Assembly (NCBI GenBank): GCA_017457285.1 | Contig: JAFTHT010000046.1 | Coordinates: forward strand, 1 to 47,910 | Source: Oscillospiraceae bacterium | GTDB lineage: Bacteria > Bacillota > Clostridia > Oscillospirales > Oscillospiraceae | Reading direction: 5' to 3' | Length of the DNA stretch: 47,910 nt | Shown: positions 30,854 to 38,875 of the stretch, piece by piece | Numbering within the stretch: the first letter of the stretch is position 1 | Layout of the letters: every line of letters begins with the position of its first letter | The notes under the pieces: generated by a model | Told to the model about the DNA's origin: nothing | Seen by the model: the letters and a program-made list of their open reading frames with translations, nothing else | Databases searched by the model: none | Program-made: the position numbers and the translations under genes

Positions 30854-32482
30854 TTATTCCGCAGAGATCAGATAATAGTACACCGGCTGGCCGCCATTAA
30901 TCAGATTCACATCCGCATCGGGGCAGATCTCCGCAAAGAGGTCCGCGGCCTTCTGGGCGTGCTTTTCCTTCACATCGGCGCCGTAGTAGATGGTGATGTA
31001 TTCCCGACCATCGTCCCGGACCTTCTGGGCCAGGGATTTCAGCAGGACCTTGATATCCTGGCTGGTGCCGAAGAGCTGGCTGCCGAAGAGGGCCAGATAG
31101 TCGCCCTCGTGGATGTCGTAGCCGTCGAAATCGGAGTTCCGGGCGGCGTAGGTGATCTGCATGGTATCCACCAGGGGCAGGGCCTCAGTCAGGGCGGCGG
31201 TGTTCTCCTCCTCGGAGCCCTCGGGGTTGAAGCTCAGCATGGCAGTGATGCCCTGGGGCACGGTCTTGCTGGGGATGACGATGACCTTCTTGGGGGTCAG
31301 GGCATCCACCTGCTCGGCGGCCATGATGATATTCTTGTTGTTGGGCAGCACATAGACCGTCTCGGCGGGGACCTTGTTGACGGCCTCCAGGATATCCTGG
31401 GTGCTGGGGTTCATGGTCTGGCCGCCGGAGATGATGCCGTCCACGCCCAGGTTGGTGAACACGTCGGCAATGCCGGCACCGGCGCAGACGGAAACCACGC
31501 CGAAGGTCTTTTCGGGCTCGGCGATCTTGGGGGCCTTCTCCGCCTCGCTCATGACCTTCTCGGTGTGCTGCAGGCGCATATTCTCGATCTTGACGGTGAC
31601 AAAGGAGCCGTAGTCCATGGCCTCATGGAGGGCCTTGCCGGGGTCGTTGGTGTGGACGTGGACCTTGATGATCTCCTCGTCGTCCACCAGCACCAGGCTG
31701 TCGCCCAGGCTGGACAGGAACTCCCGGAGCTTTTCGGGATCCATGTCATTCTCCCGGGAGATGATGAACTCGGTGCAGTAGGTGAAGGTGATGTCCTCGG
31801 TGTCGAAATCGTCGAAGGAAGCGGATTCCTTTACCTCGGCAGCGCCGCCCTCGGGGGCCACCACATCCTCGCCGCGGAGGGCGCAGAGCATTCCCTCCAG
31901 GGCCACCAGCCAGCCCTTGCCGCCGGCATCCACAACGCCGGCCTTCTTCAGCACGGGGTTCTGGTTGGTGGTGTTGGCCAGGGCCACCTTGGCCTCTTCA
32001 ATGGCGGCCTCGTGGACAAATTCGAAGTAATTGTTCTCCTCGGCGGCACGTCTTGCCTTGGCGGCAGCCAGACGGGCCACGGTCAGGATGGTGCCCTCGG
32101 CGGGCTTCATGACGGCCTTGTAGGCAGCATCCACGCCCTCCTGGAGGGCTTCGGCCCACAGCACGCCGTCACAATTGGCGGCGCCCTTCAGTTTCTTGGA
32201 GATGCCACGGAACAGCAGGGACAGAATGACGCCGGAGTTACCACGGGCGCCCCGGAGCATGGCGGAAGCGGCGGTGCCGGCAGCCTTATCCAGGGTGGGG
32301 TCCTCGGTCTTGCGCAGGTCGGCGGCGGCGGCATTGATGGTCATGGACATATTGGTGCCGGTATCGCCATCGGGAACAGGGAACACGTTCAGGTCATTCA
32401 GGGCCTGCTTGTTGATCTCGATGGAAGCGGCGGCACTGATGATAAGTCTGCGAAAATCAGACCCGTTGATGGTTTGTCTCAA
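30854..32482 (-). CDS. fakA: DAK2-domain fatty acid kinase subunit FakA (YloV)
   Basis: The 542-residue cytoplasmic protein is the ATP-binding subunit that phosphorylates fatty acids held by a FakB (DegV-type) protein. The N-terminal DhaL/DAK2 domain contains NVFPVPDGDTGTNMSMT near residues 30-46, with the aspartates that bind Mg-ATP, and RGARGNSGVILSLLFRG. A middle domain and a C-terminal DegV-like segment follow (VIPSKTVPQGITAMLSF). The start is TTG (32480-32482) with GGAGG 8 nt upstream. It is downstream of the Asp23-like gene, the yloU-yloV order known from Bacillus. No fakB is in the window. Confidence 0.92.
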   Translation of the reverse strand: MRQTINGSDFRRLIISAAASIEINKQALNDLNVFPVPDGDTGTNMSMTINAAAADLRKTEDPTLDKAAGTAASAMLRGARGNSGVILSLLFRGISKKLKGAANCDGVLWAEALQEGVDAAYKAVMKPAEGTILTVARLAAAKARRAAEENNYFEFVHEAAIEEAKVALANTTNQNPVLKKAGVVDAGGKGWLVALEGMLCALRGEDVVAPEGGAAEVKESASFDDFDTEDITFTYCTEFIISRENDMDPEKLREFLSSLGDSLVLVDDEEIIKVHVHTNDPGKALHEAMDYGSFVTVKIENMRLQHTEKVMSEAEKAPKIAEPEKTFGVVSVCAGAGIADVFTNLGVDGIISGGQTMNPSTQDILEAVNKVPAETVYVLPNNKNIIMAAEQVDALTPKKVIVIPSKTVPQGITAMLSFNPEGSEEENTAALTEALPLVDTMQITYAARNSDFDGYDIHEGDYLALFGSQLFGTSQDIKVLLKSLAQKVRDDGREYITIYYGADVKEKHAQKAADLFAEICPDADVNLINGGQPVYYYLISAE

Positions 32483-32498
32483 TTTCTTTACCTCCGTA

Positions 32499-32852
32499 TT
32501 AGCCGATCATCATAGAATCGATGTAGACATTGACAGCCCGGACCTCGGTGCCGGTGCATTTGGTGACCACATAGCGAACCTCGGAAATGATGGAGGCGCC
32601 CACGGCGGACAGATTCACGCCGTTATCCACCATGATGTGCAGGTCGATGGAGATGGTATCGTCCTCGTGGAAATGGACGCGGACGCCCTTGCCAATGGAC
32701 TCCTTGCGGAGCAGGTGGTAAACGCCGTCGGTAACGGAACGGGCCGCCATGCCCTTGACGCCGAAGCAATTGGTGGCGGCGGTGCCGGCGATATCGGTAT
32801 AAACGCCGGTGCTGATGCACACAGAACCATTTTCATTGTTGTGACGAATCAT
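32499..32852 (-). CDS. Asp23/Gls24 family protein (YloU-like)
   Basis: The 117-residue protein has the Asp23 family beta-rich fold: NGSVCISTGVYTDIAGTAAT, FGVKGMA, and the conserved central ISIDLHIMVDNGVNL. Family members are membrane-associated stress proteins in some species, but the yloU branch beside fakA is a small conserved partner of unknown role. AGGAGG precedes the ATG. The gap to fakA is 16 bp, so they are co-transcribed. Confidence 0.9.
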   Translation of the reverse strand: MIRHNNENGSVCISTGVYTDIAGTAATNCFGVKGMAARSVTDGVYHLLRKESIGKGVRVHFHEDDTISIDLHIMVDNGVNLSAVGASIISEVRYVVTKCTGTEVRAVNVYIDSMMIG

Positions 32853-32870
32853 AAAAAAACCTCCTGTTTT

Positions 32871-32998
32871 TTAAGTGAAGAGTGAAAAGCGAAGAGTGAA
32901 AAGGTAAGGTGTCCGCTTCGCGGACGATTGAGATCCGTGCGCCTTGGCCCACACCTTTTCTCTTCTCTATTCACTATTATCTTTTCACTGCGCCGGTA
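32871..32998. repeat. Imperfect inverted repeat of GTGAAAAG units
   Basis: AGTGAAGAGTGAAAAG and GTGAAAAGGTAAGGTGT on the left mirror ACACCTTTTCTCTTCTC and CTTTTCACT on the right around GTCCGCTTCGCGGAC. It lies between gpmI and the Asp23-like gene and encodes nothing. Confidence 0.6.
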
Positions 32999-33005
32999 AC
33001 GGAGC

Positions 33006-34565
33006 TTACACCATGCTCTCTTCCCAGCAGGCGGGGGCAGTCAGGCCCATCATCTTGACCACGGTGGGGGCCACGTTGGCCAGGCCGTATGCGCCATCGA
33101 TGATCTGCCAGTCGTGATCCTTGTCGTAGATGATGAAGGGGACGGGGTTCAGGGAGTGGGCGGTGCGGACGGAAGTCTTGCCCTTCTTGGTTTCGGTCAT
33201 CTGGTCGGCGTTGCCGTGGTCAGCGGTAATCAGCACGGTGTAGCCGTACTTGTCCGCGGCCTCGATGATCGCCTTCAGGCCGTTATCCACGCATTCCATG
33301 GCGTAGACCACGGCATCCATGACGCCGGTGTGGCCCACCATGTCGCCGTTGGGGAAGTTGCAGCGCAGGAACTGGAACTTCTTGGAGGCCATGTTCTCCA
33401 CCATCTTCTCGGTGATCTCCCGGGACTTCATGGCAGGGGCCTGCTCGAAGGGAATCACGTCGGAGGGAATCTCCTCATAGGTTTCCAGCTCTTCGCTGAC
33501 CTTGCCGGAGCGGTTGCCGTTCCAGAAATAGGTCACATGGCCGTACTTCTGGGTTTCGGACAGGGCATACTCGTTGATGCCGGCGGCCACCATCACCTCG
33601 GTCAGGGTGTTGGTGATGACAGGGGGCTGGACCAGATAATTTTCGGGGATGTTCAGGTCGCCGTCGTACTGGAGCATACCGGCGAACTTGACGCCGGTGT
33701 AATCGCCCCGGTCGAACTTGTCGAAATCCTTCCGGTCGAAGGCCAGGGAAATCTCCTGGGCCCGGTCGCCACGGAAGTTGAACAGAATAACAGAATCGCC
33801 GTTGTTGATCTTGGCAACGGGCTCGCCGTTACGCGCCACCACGAAGGCAGGCAGATCCTGGTCGATGCAGCCGGTCTCGGCCCGGTAGGTTTCGATGGCC
33901 TCGGTGGCGGAGGCGAACTGACGGCCCTGGGCCTGGACATGGGTTCTCCAGCCCAGCTCCACCATGCCCCAGTTGGCTTCGTAGCGGTCCATGGTCACCT
34001 GCATACGGCCGCCGCCGGAGGCGATGGCGTAGTCGCAGCCGTCGGTATTCAGCGCCTTCAGCACATCCTCCAGTTGAGAAACATACTCCAGGGCGGAGGT
34101 GGCAGGCACATCACGGCCGTCCAGCAGAATGTGGCAGTAGGCCTTCTTCACGCCCTCGGCGTGGGCCTGCTTCAGCAGCGCGATCAGGTGGGCAATATTG
34201 GAGTGGACGTTACCGTCGGACAGCAGGCCCATAAAGTGCATGGCCTTGCCATCGGCGTTGGCCACCAGTTCCTTCCAGGTGGCGGACTGGAACAGGGAGC
34301 CGTTTTCGATGGACTCGCCCACCAGCTTGGCGCCCTGGGAATAGACCTGGCCGCAGCCCAGAGCATTGTGGCCCACCTCGGAGTTGCCCATATCCTCATC
34401 AGAGGGCAGACCGACGGCGGTGCCGTGGGCCTTCAGATAAGTATGGGGGCAGGTGGCCAGCAGATGATCCAGAGTGGGGGTCTTGGCGACCACAACAGCA
34501 TCGCCGCTGCCGCCGTCACCCTTGCCGACGCCGTCCATAATGACTAATACAATGGGTTTTTCCAT
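33006..34565 (-). CDS. gpmI: 2,3-bisphosphoglycerate-independent phosphoglycerate mutase
   Basis: The 519-residue glycolytic enzyme interconverts 3- and 2-phosphoglycerate with two Mn ions. It shows the N-terminal metal motif VLVIMDGVG, the phosphoserine loop GNSEVGHNALGCG near residues 61-73, the substrate-binding HILLDGRDVPATSA, and the C-terminal metal motif LITADHGNADQM. Length is typical. GGAGG precedes the ATG, and a promoter lies at 34622-34650. It is not in the usual gap-pgk-tpi cluster here. Confidence 0.97.
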   Translation of the reverse strand: MEKPIVLVIMDGVGKGDGGSGDAVVVAKTPTLDHLLATCPHTYLKAHGTAVGLPSDEDMGNSEVGHNALGCGQVYSQGAKLVGESIENGSLFQSATWKELVANADGKAMHFMGLLSDGNVHSNIAHLIALLKQAHAEGVKKAYCHILLDGRDVPATSALEYVSQLEDVLKALNTDGCDYAIASGGGRMQVTMDRYEANWGMVELGWRTHVQAQGRQFASATEAIETYRAETGCIDQDLPAFVVARNGEPVAKINNGDSVILFNFRGDRAQEISLAFDRKDFDKFDRGDYTGVKFAGMLQYDGDLNIPENYLVQPPVITNTLTEVMVAAGINEYALSETQKYGHVTYFWNGNRSGKVSEELETYEEIPSDVIPFEQAPAMKSREITEKMVENMASKKFQFLRCNFPNGDMVGHTGVMDAVVYAMECVDNGLKAIIEAADKYGYTVLITADHGNADQMTETKKGKTSVRTAHSLNPVPFIIYDKDHDWQIIDGAYGLANVAPTVVKMMGLTAPACWEESMV

Positions 34566-34621
34566 GAGATTACCTCCAAAACGATTTGAAATCGATATCT
34601 TTGCAGTATTTTGGTTCTACT

Positions 34622-34650
34622 ATTCTACATCATATTTACAAAAGTTACAA
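34622..34650 (-). promoter_or_regulatory. Promoter of gpmI
   Basis: TTGTAA and TAGAAT lie 17 bp apart on the minus strand. The -10 box is 56 bp upstream of the ATG. Confidence 0.55.
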
Positions 34651-34684
34651 CCCATTTTTGAAACTTTTTCTGAAATCACGAAAA

Positions 34685-34728
34685 ATTCTCCGGAAGAAGC
34701 ACCCCTTTCGGCACTTTTCCCGGAGAAT
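34685..34728 (-). terminator. Minus-strand terminator upstream of gpmI
   Basis: ATTCTCCGG and CCGGAGAAT enclose a 26-nt loop and are followed by TTTTCG on the minus strand. It would stop transcription entering from the gene-poor region. Confidence 0.55.
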
Positions 34729-34768
34729 ATTAAAATTGTCTTAACTTCCCATTGCAAAACCGGAGGGA

Positions 34769-34870
34769 TGTCATTGCGAACCGGTCCGCTGAAGTGGTGC
34801 GGCAATCCGTATTCCTTTGCGCTGTAGGAAAGAATGGATTGCCACGTCGCACGGCTTCCTTGCAATGACA
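34769..34870. repeat. TGTCATTGCGAA-type palindromic repeat
   Basis: TGTCATTGCGAA at the left and TTGCAATGACA at the right surround GGCAATCC/GGATTGCC arms. It belongs with the elements at 5212 and 27771. Confidence 0.7.
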
Positions 34871-34931
34871 GCATTTCTCAACATTCTGTGGGCAATTGAT
34901 GTGTCACCCCTACCATCGGATTATTCCCCCT

Positions 34932-35137
34932 TGTGGAAATCTCCCTTGTCAAGTCCCAATTTTTCATCGTTCTATCCATGGTCTGTGGTTTTTTTGACAG
35001 CCGGAAAAGTGGGGAATTTGTCGAAACAGGACGAGGAATGTTATGTTGACCAAAAATGGATATCACCATTCTTTCCCCTGTGGAAAACCCCTGTGGAAAA
35101 ACCTGTGGAGATTGTGGAAAAGTTCGAGTTTTCCACA
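34932..35137. other. Cluster of DnaA-box-like nonamers
   Basis: TGTGGAAAA occurs at 35079-35087, 35092-35100 and 35113-35121, and its complement TTTTCCACA at 35129-35137. Variants TGTGGAGAT (35104-35112), TGTGGAAAT (34932-34940) and TGTGGTTTT (34984-34992) are close by. Each is one to three bases from the classic TTATCCACA box or its complement. The array lies in a 1-kb region (34570-35600) without an intact gene. No dnaA, dnaN or other origin-linked gene is adjacent, so the site could be an origin-like or titration site, or chance. Confidence 0.4.
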
Positions 35138-35416
35138 GGTACTCCGGCATTTTCAAAGCCAGACCCCTCTGCAAAAAGTGCATAAGCCCATGGATAAACG
35201 CTTCCAATAATTGAAAAACAGGGTGTTACGTCACCATCGGAACCCCTTCGGAATTTGGCCGTTTTACTTGAAAAAGTTCAAATCCCCTGGCTGCTCCCTC
35301 TCCCCTTTTGGGTTTTTTCCACGAAGGAGGCCGGAATTTTTGTGAATTCCTCCAAATCGCCGGCGGCGTATGTTTGCCCGCCAGATGGAGATACTGGCAA
35401 AAAAGGAGTTTCTACT

Positions 35417-35591
35417 ATGACAAGAAAACAGGCTCTACATAGAGCAATCACCCACCTGTCCCAGCTGCCGGAATATGCCGAGGAAGTCCGGCTTTTGCAG
35501 AATCTCAGCGACGAGCTGCCCCTGATTCACTGCCTGTAACCGCGTCTTCGCCTACGAGGAATATCTGCAAGTTCTCCGCCAAGGAACTTGA
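35417..35591 (+). pseudogene. Internally deleted small conserved-type gene
   Basis: An ATG with AAAGGAG upstream encodes MTRKQALHRAITHLSQLPEY and 20 more residues ending ELPLIHCL before TAA. In another frame the following bases read VFAYEEYLQVLRQGT before a stop, as the tail of such a protein might. The front resembles clostridial small proteins in which ELPLIHW continues for 60 or more residues, from memory. The middle has apparently been lost with a frame change. Confidence 0.4.
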
Positions 35592-35595
35592 CACA

Positions 35596-35627
35596 AAAAT
35601 GCCGCCGGTGCATGACGCATCGGCGGC
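35596..35627 (-). terminator. Terminator of the NUDIX gene at 35636
   Basis: GCCGCCG and CGGCGGC form a 7-bp stem followed by ATTTTTG on the minus strand, 9 bp past the stop codon. Confidence 0.75.
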
Positions 35628-35635
35628 TTGCTTTG

Positions 35636-36136
35636 TTATTTGATATATCCCATCTGCTTCAGATACGGCTCGTAGCGCTGGAACTGAACATCGATCATGG
35701 CATCGGAGTTTACGAAGTCAATAAATTCTGCTTCGCTGATCCATTTATAGGATACTGTTTCTCCATCCTGGAGTGTGATTGAATTCTTGTCACAGTCGGT
35801 GACACAGAGGAAGGTTTCGTAGATCGTATCGTGGGATAAGAATCGACCGATGTTTGTGAGTGTTCCTGCATTGATGCCGGTTTCCTCCCGCAGTTCCCGT
35901 TTTGCGCAGCAATAAGCATCCTCGCTTTTCAGGGCAGAACCGCCTGCTGTGGCTTCAAAGTATCCGCCGTAGTTAGGCTTCCGGGGATCCCGCTGCATCA
36001 GCAGATAATCACCGTCTATGTACCGGACTAATATCTCGCTGACCAGATGGTACAGACCGTTAGGGATTGGTTCTCCCCGAATCAAATCACATCCGGCAAG
36101 GATTCCGTTTGGTAAATATGCGTCCCAGATTTCCAT
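35636..36136 (-). CDS. NUDIX hydrolase
   Basis: The 166-residue protein has a NUDIX box starting GGSALKSEDAYCCAKRELRE and ending ETGINA, preceded by YLLMQRDPRKPNYGGYFEAT, a combination seen in isopentenyl-diphosphate-isomerase-like or general NUDIX enzymes. The C-terminal part YKWISEAEFIDFVNSD fits too. GGAG precedes the ATG. The gene ends a co-directional cluster of small modifying enzymes (36141-43391). Substrate is unknown. Confidence 0.87.
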   Translation of the reverse strand: MEIWDAYLPNGILAGCDLIRGEPIPNGLYHLVSEILVRYIDGDYLLMQRDPRKPNYGGYFEATAGGSALKSEDAYCCAKRELREETGINAGTLTNIGRFLSHDTIYETFLCVTDCDKNSITLQDGETVSYKWISEAEFIDFVNSDAMIDVQFQRYEPYLKQMGYIK

Positions 36137-36140
36137 CCTA

Positions 36141-36575
36141 TCACTCCACGGTAAAGTCCGTCCACTCGATTCTGTTCAGAACCACCACATCGTCGGGCTT
36201 GTGCATGCCCAGCTTTTCATAGAAGCCGTAGGCATTTTCGTTAAAACAGGTGTACATGATGATATTTTCTTCGCCGCCTGCCACCTGGTGTAGCTTCTTC
36301 ACCAGCGCGGTGCCGATGCCCTGACCGGCGCACTCACGCACCACACCCAGATCGGTGATAAACAGCCAGTATGCAAAATCCGTAATGCCAAAGCAGACAC
36401 CGACGATGGAGCCTGCTTCGTTTCTTGCCACAAGGCTGATAGAAGCCCGGTTGACTAATGTTCCGATCCGCTGGCGGAACCGCTCTTTGGGATACTGGGA
36501 ACCAAGATCCGTGTGTTTCAGAAATTCGATGTATTCTTCGGCAGTGAGCCGTTCTTCCTTTATTGTGTAATTCAT
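36141..36575 (-). CDS. GNAT acetyltransferase
   Basis: The 144-residue enzyme has the acetyl-CoA loop GVVRECAGQGIGTALV near residues 76-91 and the C-terminal NENAYGFYEKLGM typical of GNATs. Its ATG overlaps the stop codon of the upstream GNAT gene (ATGA), indicating translational coupling. The nearby NUDIX gene starts 4 bp downstream, so at least three genes form one transcript. Substrate unknown. Confidence 0.87.
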   Translation of the reverse strand: MNYTIKEERLTAEEYIEFLKHTDLGSQYPKERFRQRIGTLVNRASISLVARNEAGSIVGVCFGITDFAYWLFITDLGVVRECAGQGIGTALVKKLHQVAGGEENIIMYTCFNENAYGFYEKLGMHKPDDVVVLNRIEWTDFTVE

Positions 36576-37087
36576 CGGGTTATCTCCAATTCCAAACAAT
36601 TCACATTTTTACCCATCAGGTGATAATACGCAGGCTCGTCCATGGGAGCATCCTTAAATCCGGCTACCTTATAGCAGTGGTAGGCGCCGGGATTGTTTTC
36701 CAGTACACCCAATGTGACTTTCTGAACCTTTAGAATATCAAAAGCAAACCGGAGAGCCAGCCCCAGCATCTGCTTTCCGTAGCCCTTGCCCCGCTTGGAG
36801 TCGTCAACAATGACAAAGCCAAAACGCAGAATGGTCTTTTCCGCATCCGTAAAACGCATAATCAGATGCCCCACGATGCCGCTATCATCAAAAGCAGTCA
36901 TGGGATAAAAATTGTCCGGCTCTGCGCAGTCGCCGTTGCAGTCCATGTATTTGTAGTTCATATCGTCCGCCGTGATGGGATAGTGGGGATATCTGTCCGT
37001 ACTCCACTTCCGAAAAGCATCCTCATCCTTGATCCAGCCAAGGATTGTTTTGGCATCACAGGGCTTATAGGGTCTTAATCTCAGCAT
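36572..37087 (-). CDS. GNAT acetyltransferase, RimJ/RimL-like (copy 2)
   Basis: The 171-residue product is almost identical to the one at 13393-13908 (both MLRLRPYKPCDA at the start, KRGKGYGKQML here against KRGMGYGKQML there). Its start lies inside the 3' end of the upstream kinase gene (23-bp overlap), with AGGA before the ATG. The two copies sit in different accessory regions 23 kb apart, so one was duplicated or imported recently. The acetyl acceptor is unknown. Confidence 0.88.
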   Translation of the reverse strand: MLRLRPYKPCDAKTILGWIKDEDAFRKWSTDRYPHYPITADDMNYKYMDCNGDCAEPDNFYPMTAFDDSGIVGHLIMRFTDAEKTILRFGFVIVDDSKRGKGYGKQMLGLALRFAFDILKVQKVTLGVLENNPGAYHCYKVAGFKDAPMDEPAYYHLMGKNVNCLELEITR

Positions 37088-37838
37088 TTTCTTTATCCTC
37101 TAAATATTCTTTCACAGTTTTCCTGGCGATCTCCCAGTCTCTCTGGGGATTCTCCAGCACAAAGCTTTCCACTGGAAGCGCGGAAAGAATCCGAAGTTCC
37201 CGATTCTGACGTTCGGTCAGGCACTGGATGTAGCCATCAAAACCCTCTGCGCCGATGCTTTTTCCGTAAGCGCCCTGCACATGGTAGTCAACTACACCTT
37301 CCAGCCAGCCGGGACGCTCCGCTGCTGCCTTACGCACAGAATCCGCAATGTCATCATTCTTCAGATAAATCACCACCGGATTCAATGGACGGATGATTTC
37401 TGCGATCTGCGCGATATACTGCCGGGATTCCTCCTGGTCAAAGCCAAAGCGCATCATAGTTTCACACATAGGGTTCTGCAGCAGAACGCAGTTGAATACA
37501 TAGACCGTATCTTCCTGCGCATCCCGGACGAACTGCCACCATTTATCCAGCATAAGAGGCTTCTCGGTTTCCCAGGGCAGGAAATCGTAGAGTTTGTACT
37601 GCAAAAGCCGGTCAAACATCTCGCCAGAATAATCCTTAAGCGATACGATTTGCGCTTTCTCTGACAGCATTCCCGCCGGGGCCAGGGCATGGAATTCATA
37701 GTCCGCAGGGTGATTTCCTGTGCCCTCGTCCACATAGCAGACCTTGCTGTGTGCTTTCAGCAGTTCGGCAACATAGCTTGACGTGGTGCTTTTTCCGGAA
37801 CAGGGCAAGCCCTCGATGATGAATAATTTGTGGTTCAT
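37065..37838 (-). CDS. P-loop ATP-binding kinase-like protein
   Basis: The 257-residue protein starts MNHKLFIIEGLPCSGKSTTS, a Walker A loop near residues 10-17, with a Walker B-like hydrophobic strand further on (LKAHSKVCYVDEGTG) and a lid-type arginine region. Such stand-alone P-loop proteins in Firmicutes include nucleoside- or antibiotic-modifying kinases. The ATG lies directly after the decayed GNAT reading frame and is in frame with it, with only a weak GGA upstream, so translation may depend on upstream reading. Function is unproven. Confidence 0.75.
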   Translation of the reverse strand: MNHKLFIIEGLPCSGKSTTSSYVAELLKAHSKVCYVDEGTGNHPADYEFHALAPAGMLSEKAQIVSLKDYSGEMFDRLLQYKLYDFLPWETEKPLMLDKWWQFVRDAQEDTVYVFNCVLLQNPMCETMMRFGFDQEESRQYIAQIAEIIRPLNPVVIYLKNDDIADSVRKAAAERPGWLEGVVDYHVQGAYGKSIGAEGFDGYIQCLTERQNRELRILSALPVESFVLENPQRDWEIARKTVKEYLEDKENAEIKTL

Positions 37839-38307
37839 TCTGAATTTTTCCAACCGATAGAGCTGCTCGCCATCCACTGTATCGATGCCATTTTTATAGT
37901 CGTAGCCCATCTTTCGGTAAAAGGCGCAAGCGGTGATTGATGCCGGAATCTCGATCCGCTTTGCCCGGAGGGCATTCATCCGCTTCGAGGGTTTCGATGA
38001 TCTTTCTGCCCACACCTTTTCCCTGATACTCCGGCAGAACAAAGATGTTGAACAGGCTGCTTTCGGTTTCACTTCCCCAATAGGGGCCGATGGCACCGCA
38101 GCCGACGATTTTTTCTCCATCGCAGAATACATAAAAATGGGTCCAGCCTGCCCGCTCGATCACCTTTTCCGGGGTGAACTGCGCCACCTCCTTTTCGATG
38201 AACGCCGGGGAATAATCCCTGCTGTTTGTAATTCTTAAGGTTTTCGTAATCAATGCTGATACCTCAGCGGCATCTGCTTCCACGAATCTGCGCACTGTAA
38301 TCCCCAT
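37839..38307 (-). pseudogene. Frameshifted GNAT acetyltransferase (copy 2)
   Basis: The first 110 or so residues (MGITVRRFVEADAAEVSALI onward) match the intact enzyme at 13924-14397. After GRKIIETLEAD a 2-base deletion, seen by aligning the two DNA copies near 37976-37984, shifts the frame. The original C-terminus (ALRAKRIEIPASITACAFY to YRLEKFR) continues in another frame and runs without a stop into the kinase gene. A sequencing error cannot be excluded. Confidence 0.7.
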
Positions 38308-38319
38308 AAGTACCTCTTT

Positions 38320-38793
38320 TCAATCCTTCTCATAGCCTACAATGGTCATTTTATCATTGATTACCGTCCGTCTGCTCGTTTGGCGGTAACCCAATTTTTC
38401 GTACAGGTAGCAGTTGCCGGCTTCCTGCAGGATGGTGCCCAATTCCCAATTATGGGCACCGTGGCGTTTCTCGGCTTCCTGAATCGCCGCCTGAGCGTAG
38501 CCTTTTCCCCGGTGCCGTGGCAGGATGAACAGCGGCGAGATCCGTTTTCTGCTACCATCTCCGGTATCCACCACCCGGATAGCGCCAACCACTTTGCCGT
38601 CCACCTCAATCCGATAAAAATAACTGTCCGGCTGTTGAAGCTTCCACGTCATGCGTTCGAGGGATTCGTTGGCTGGATTTGTATCGTAATCCTGATACCT
38701 TTCCAACAGCGGCCCAAAGGCCTCTTTCTGCATTTCCCGGATCAACTCCAACTCCGCCACAGTACATCGCACCAGTTGCATCATACTTGTCAT
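38320..38793 (-). CDS. GNAT acetyltransferase
   Basis: The 157-residue enzyme has the acetyl-CoA loop LPRHRGKGYAQAAI near residues 91-104 and GNCYLYEKLGYRQ at the C-terminus. It is the intact relative of the N-terminal half of the chimeric pseudogene at 14413. ATG 38793 is the most likely start; AAAGGA lies 12 nt upstream, which is long, and a TTG start closer to it has no spacing. The ATG overlaps the stop of a methyltransferase remnant. Substrate unknown. Confidence 0.82.
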   Translation of the reverse strand: MTSMMQLVRCTVAELELIREMQKEAFGPLLERYQDYDTNPANESLERMTWKLQQPDSYFYRIEVDGKVVGAIRVVDTGDGSRKRISPLFILPRHRGKGYAQAAIQEAEKRHGAHNWELGTILQEAGNCYLYEKLGYRQTSRRTVINDKMTIVGYEKD

Positions 38794-38840
38794 AATGTCA
38801 CGCAATCCTTTCTGAAAATGTCCAGCGTGTGGTTAGAGTA
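38790..38840 (-). pseudogene. C-terminal remnant of a methyltransferase
   Basis: Reading the minus strand gives YSNHTLDIFRKD, identical to the last 12 residues of the methyltransferase at 16315, then CVTL and a stop. It is the footprint of a second copy of that gene that was lost, and it supports a common origin of the two acetyltransferase clusters. Confidence 0.65.
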
Positions 38841-38847
38841 AGAATGT

Positions 38848-38869
38848 GAACCGGGATTGCTCCTGGCTC
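38848..38869 (-). terminator. Degenerate copy of the cassette terminator
   Basis: GAGCCAGG-N6-CCCGGTTC follows the AraC-kinase fusion gene by 7 bp. It is a mutated version of the GAGCCGGG-N6-CCCGGCTC hairpins at 18278 and 19838 and has no T run. Confidence 0.5.
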
Positions 38870-38875
38870 TTAGGT

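Noticed and set aside
30959..32515. 518-codon frame opposite fakA
   Set aside because: The minus-strand fakA has conserved DAK2 motifs, a ribosome site and an operon partner. The opposite frame is Gly/Leu/Val-rich and has no family features.
33114..34547. 477-codon frame opposite gpmI
   Set aside because: It is a mirror of the gpmI coding sequence, with low-complexity composition and no ribosome site.
34932..35137. Confirmed chromosomal origin
   Set aside because: The nonamers are only DnaA-box-like, and no dnaA, dnaN, recF, gyrB or rpmH lies nearby. Reported as a cluster to test, not as oriC.
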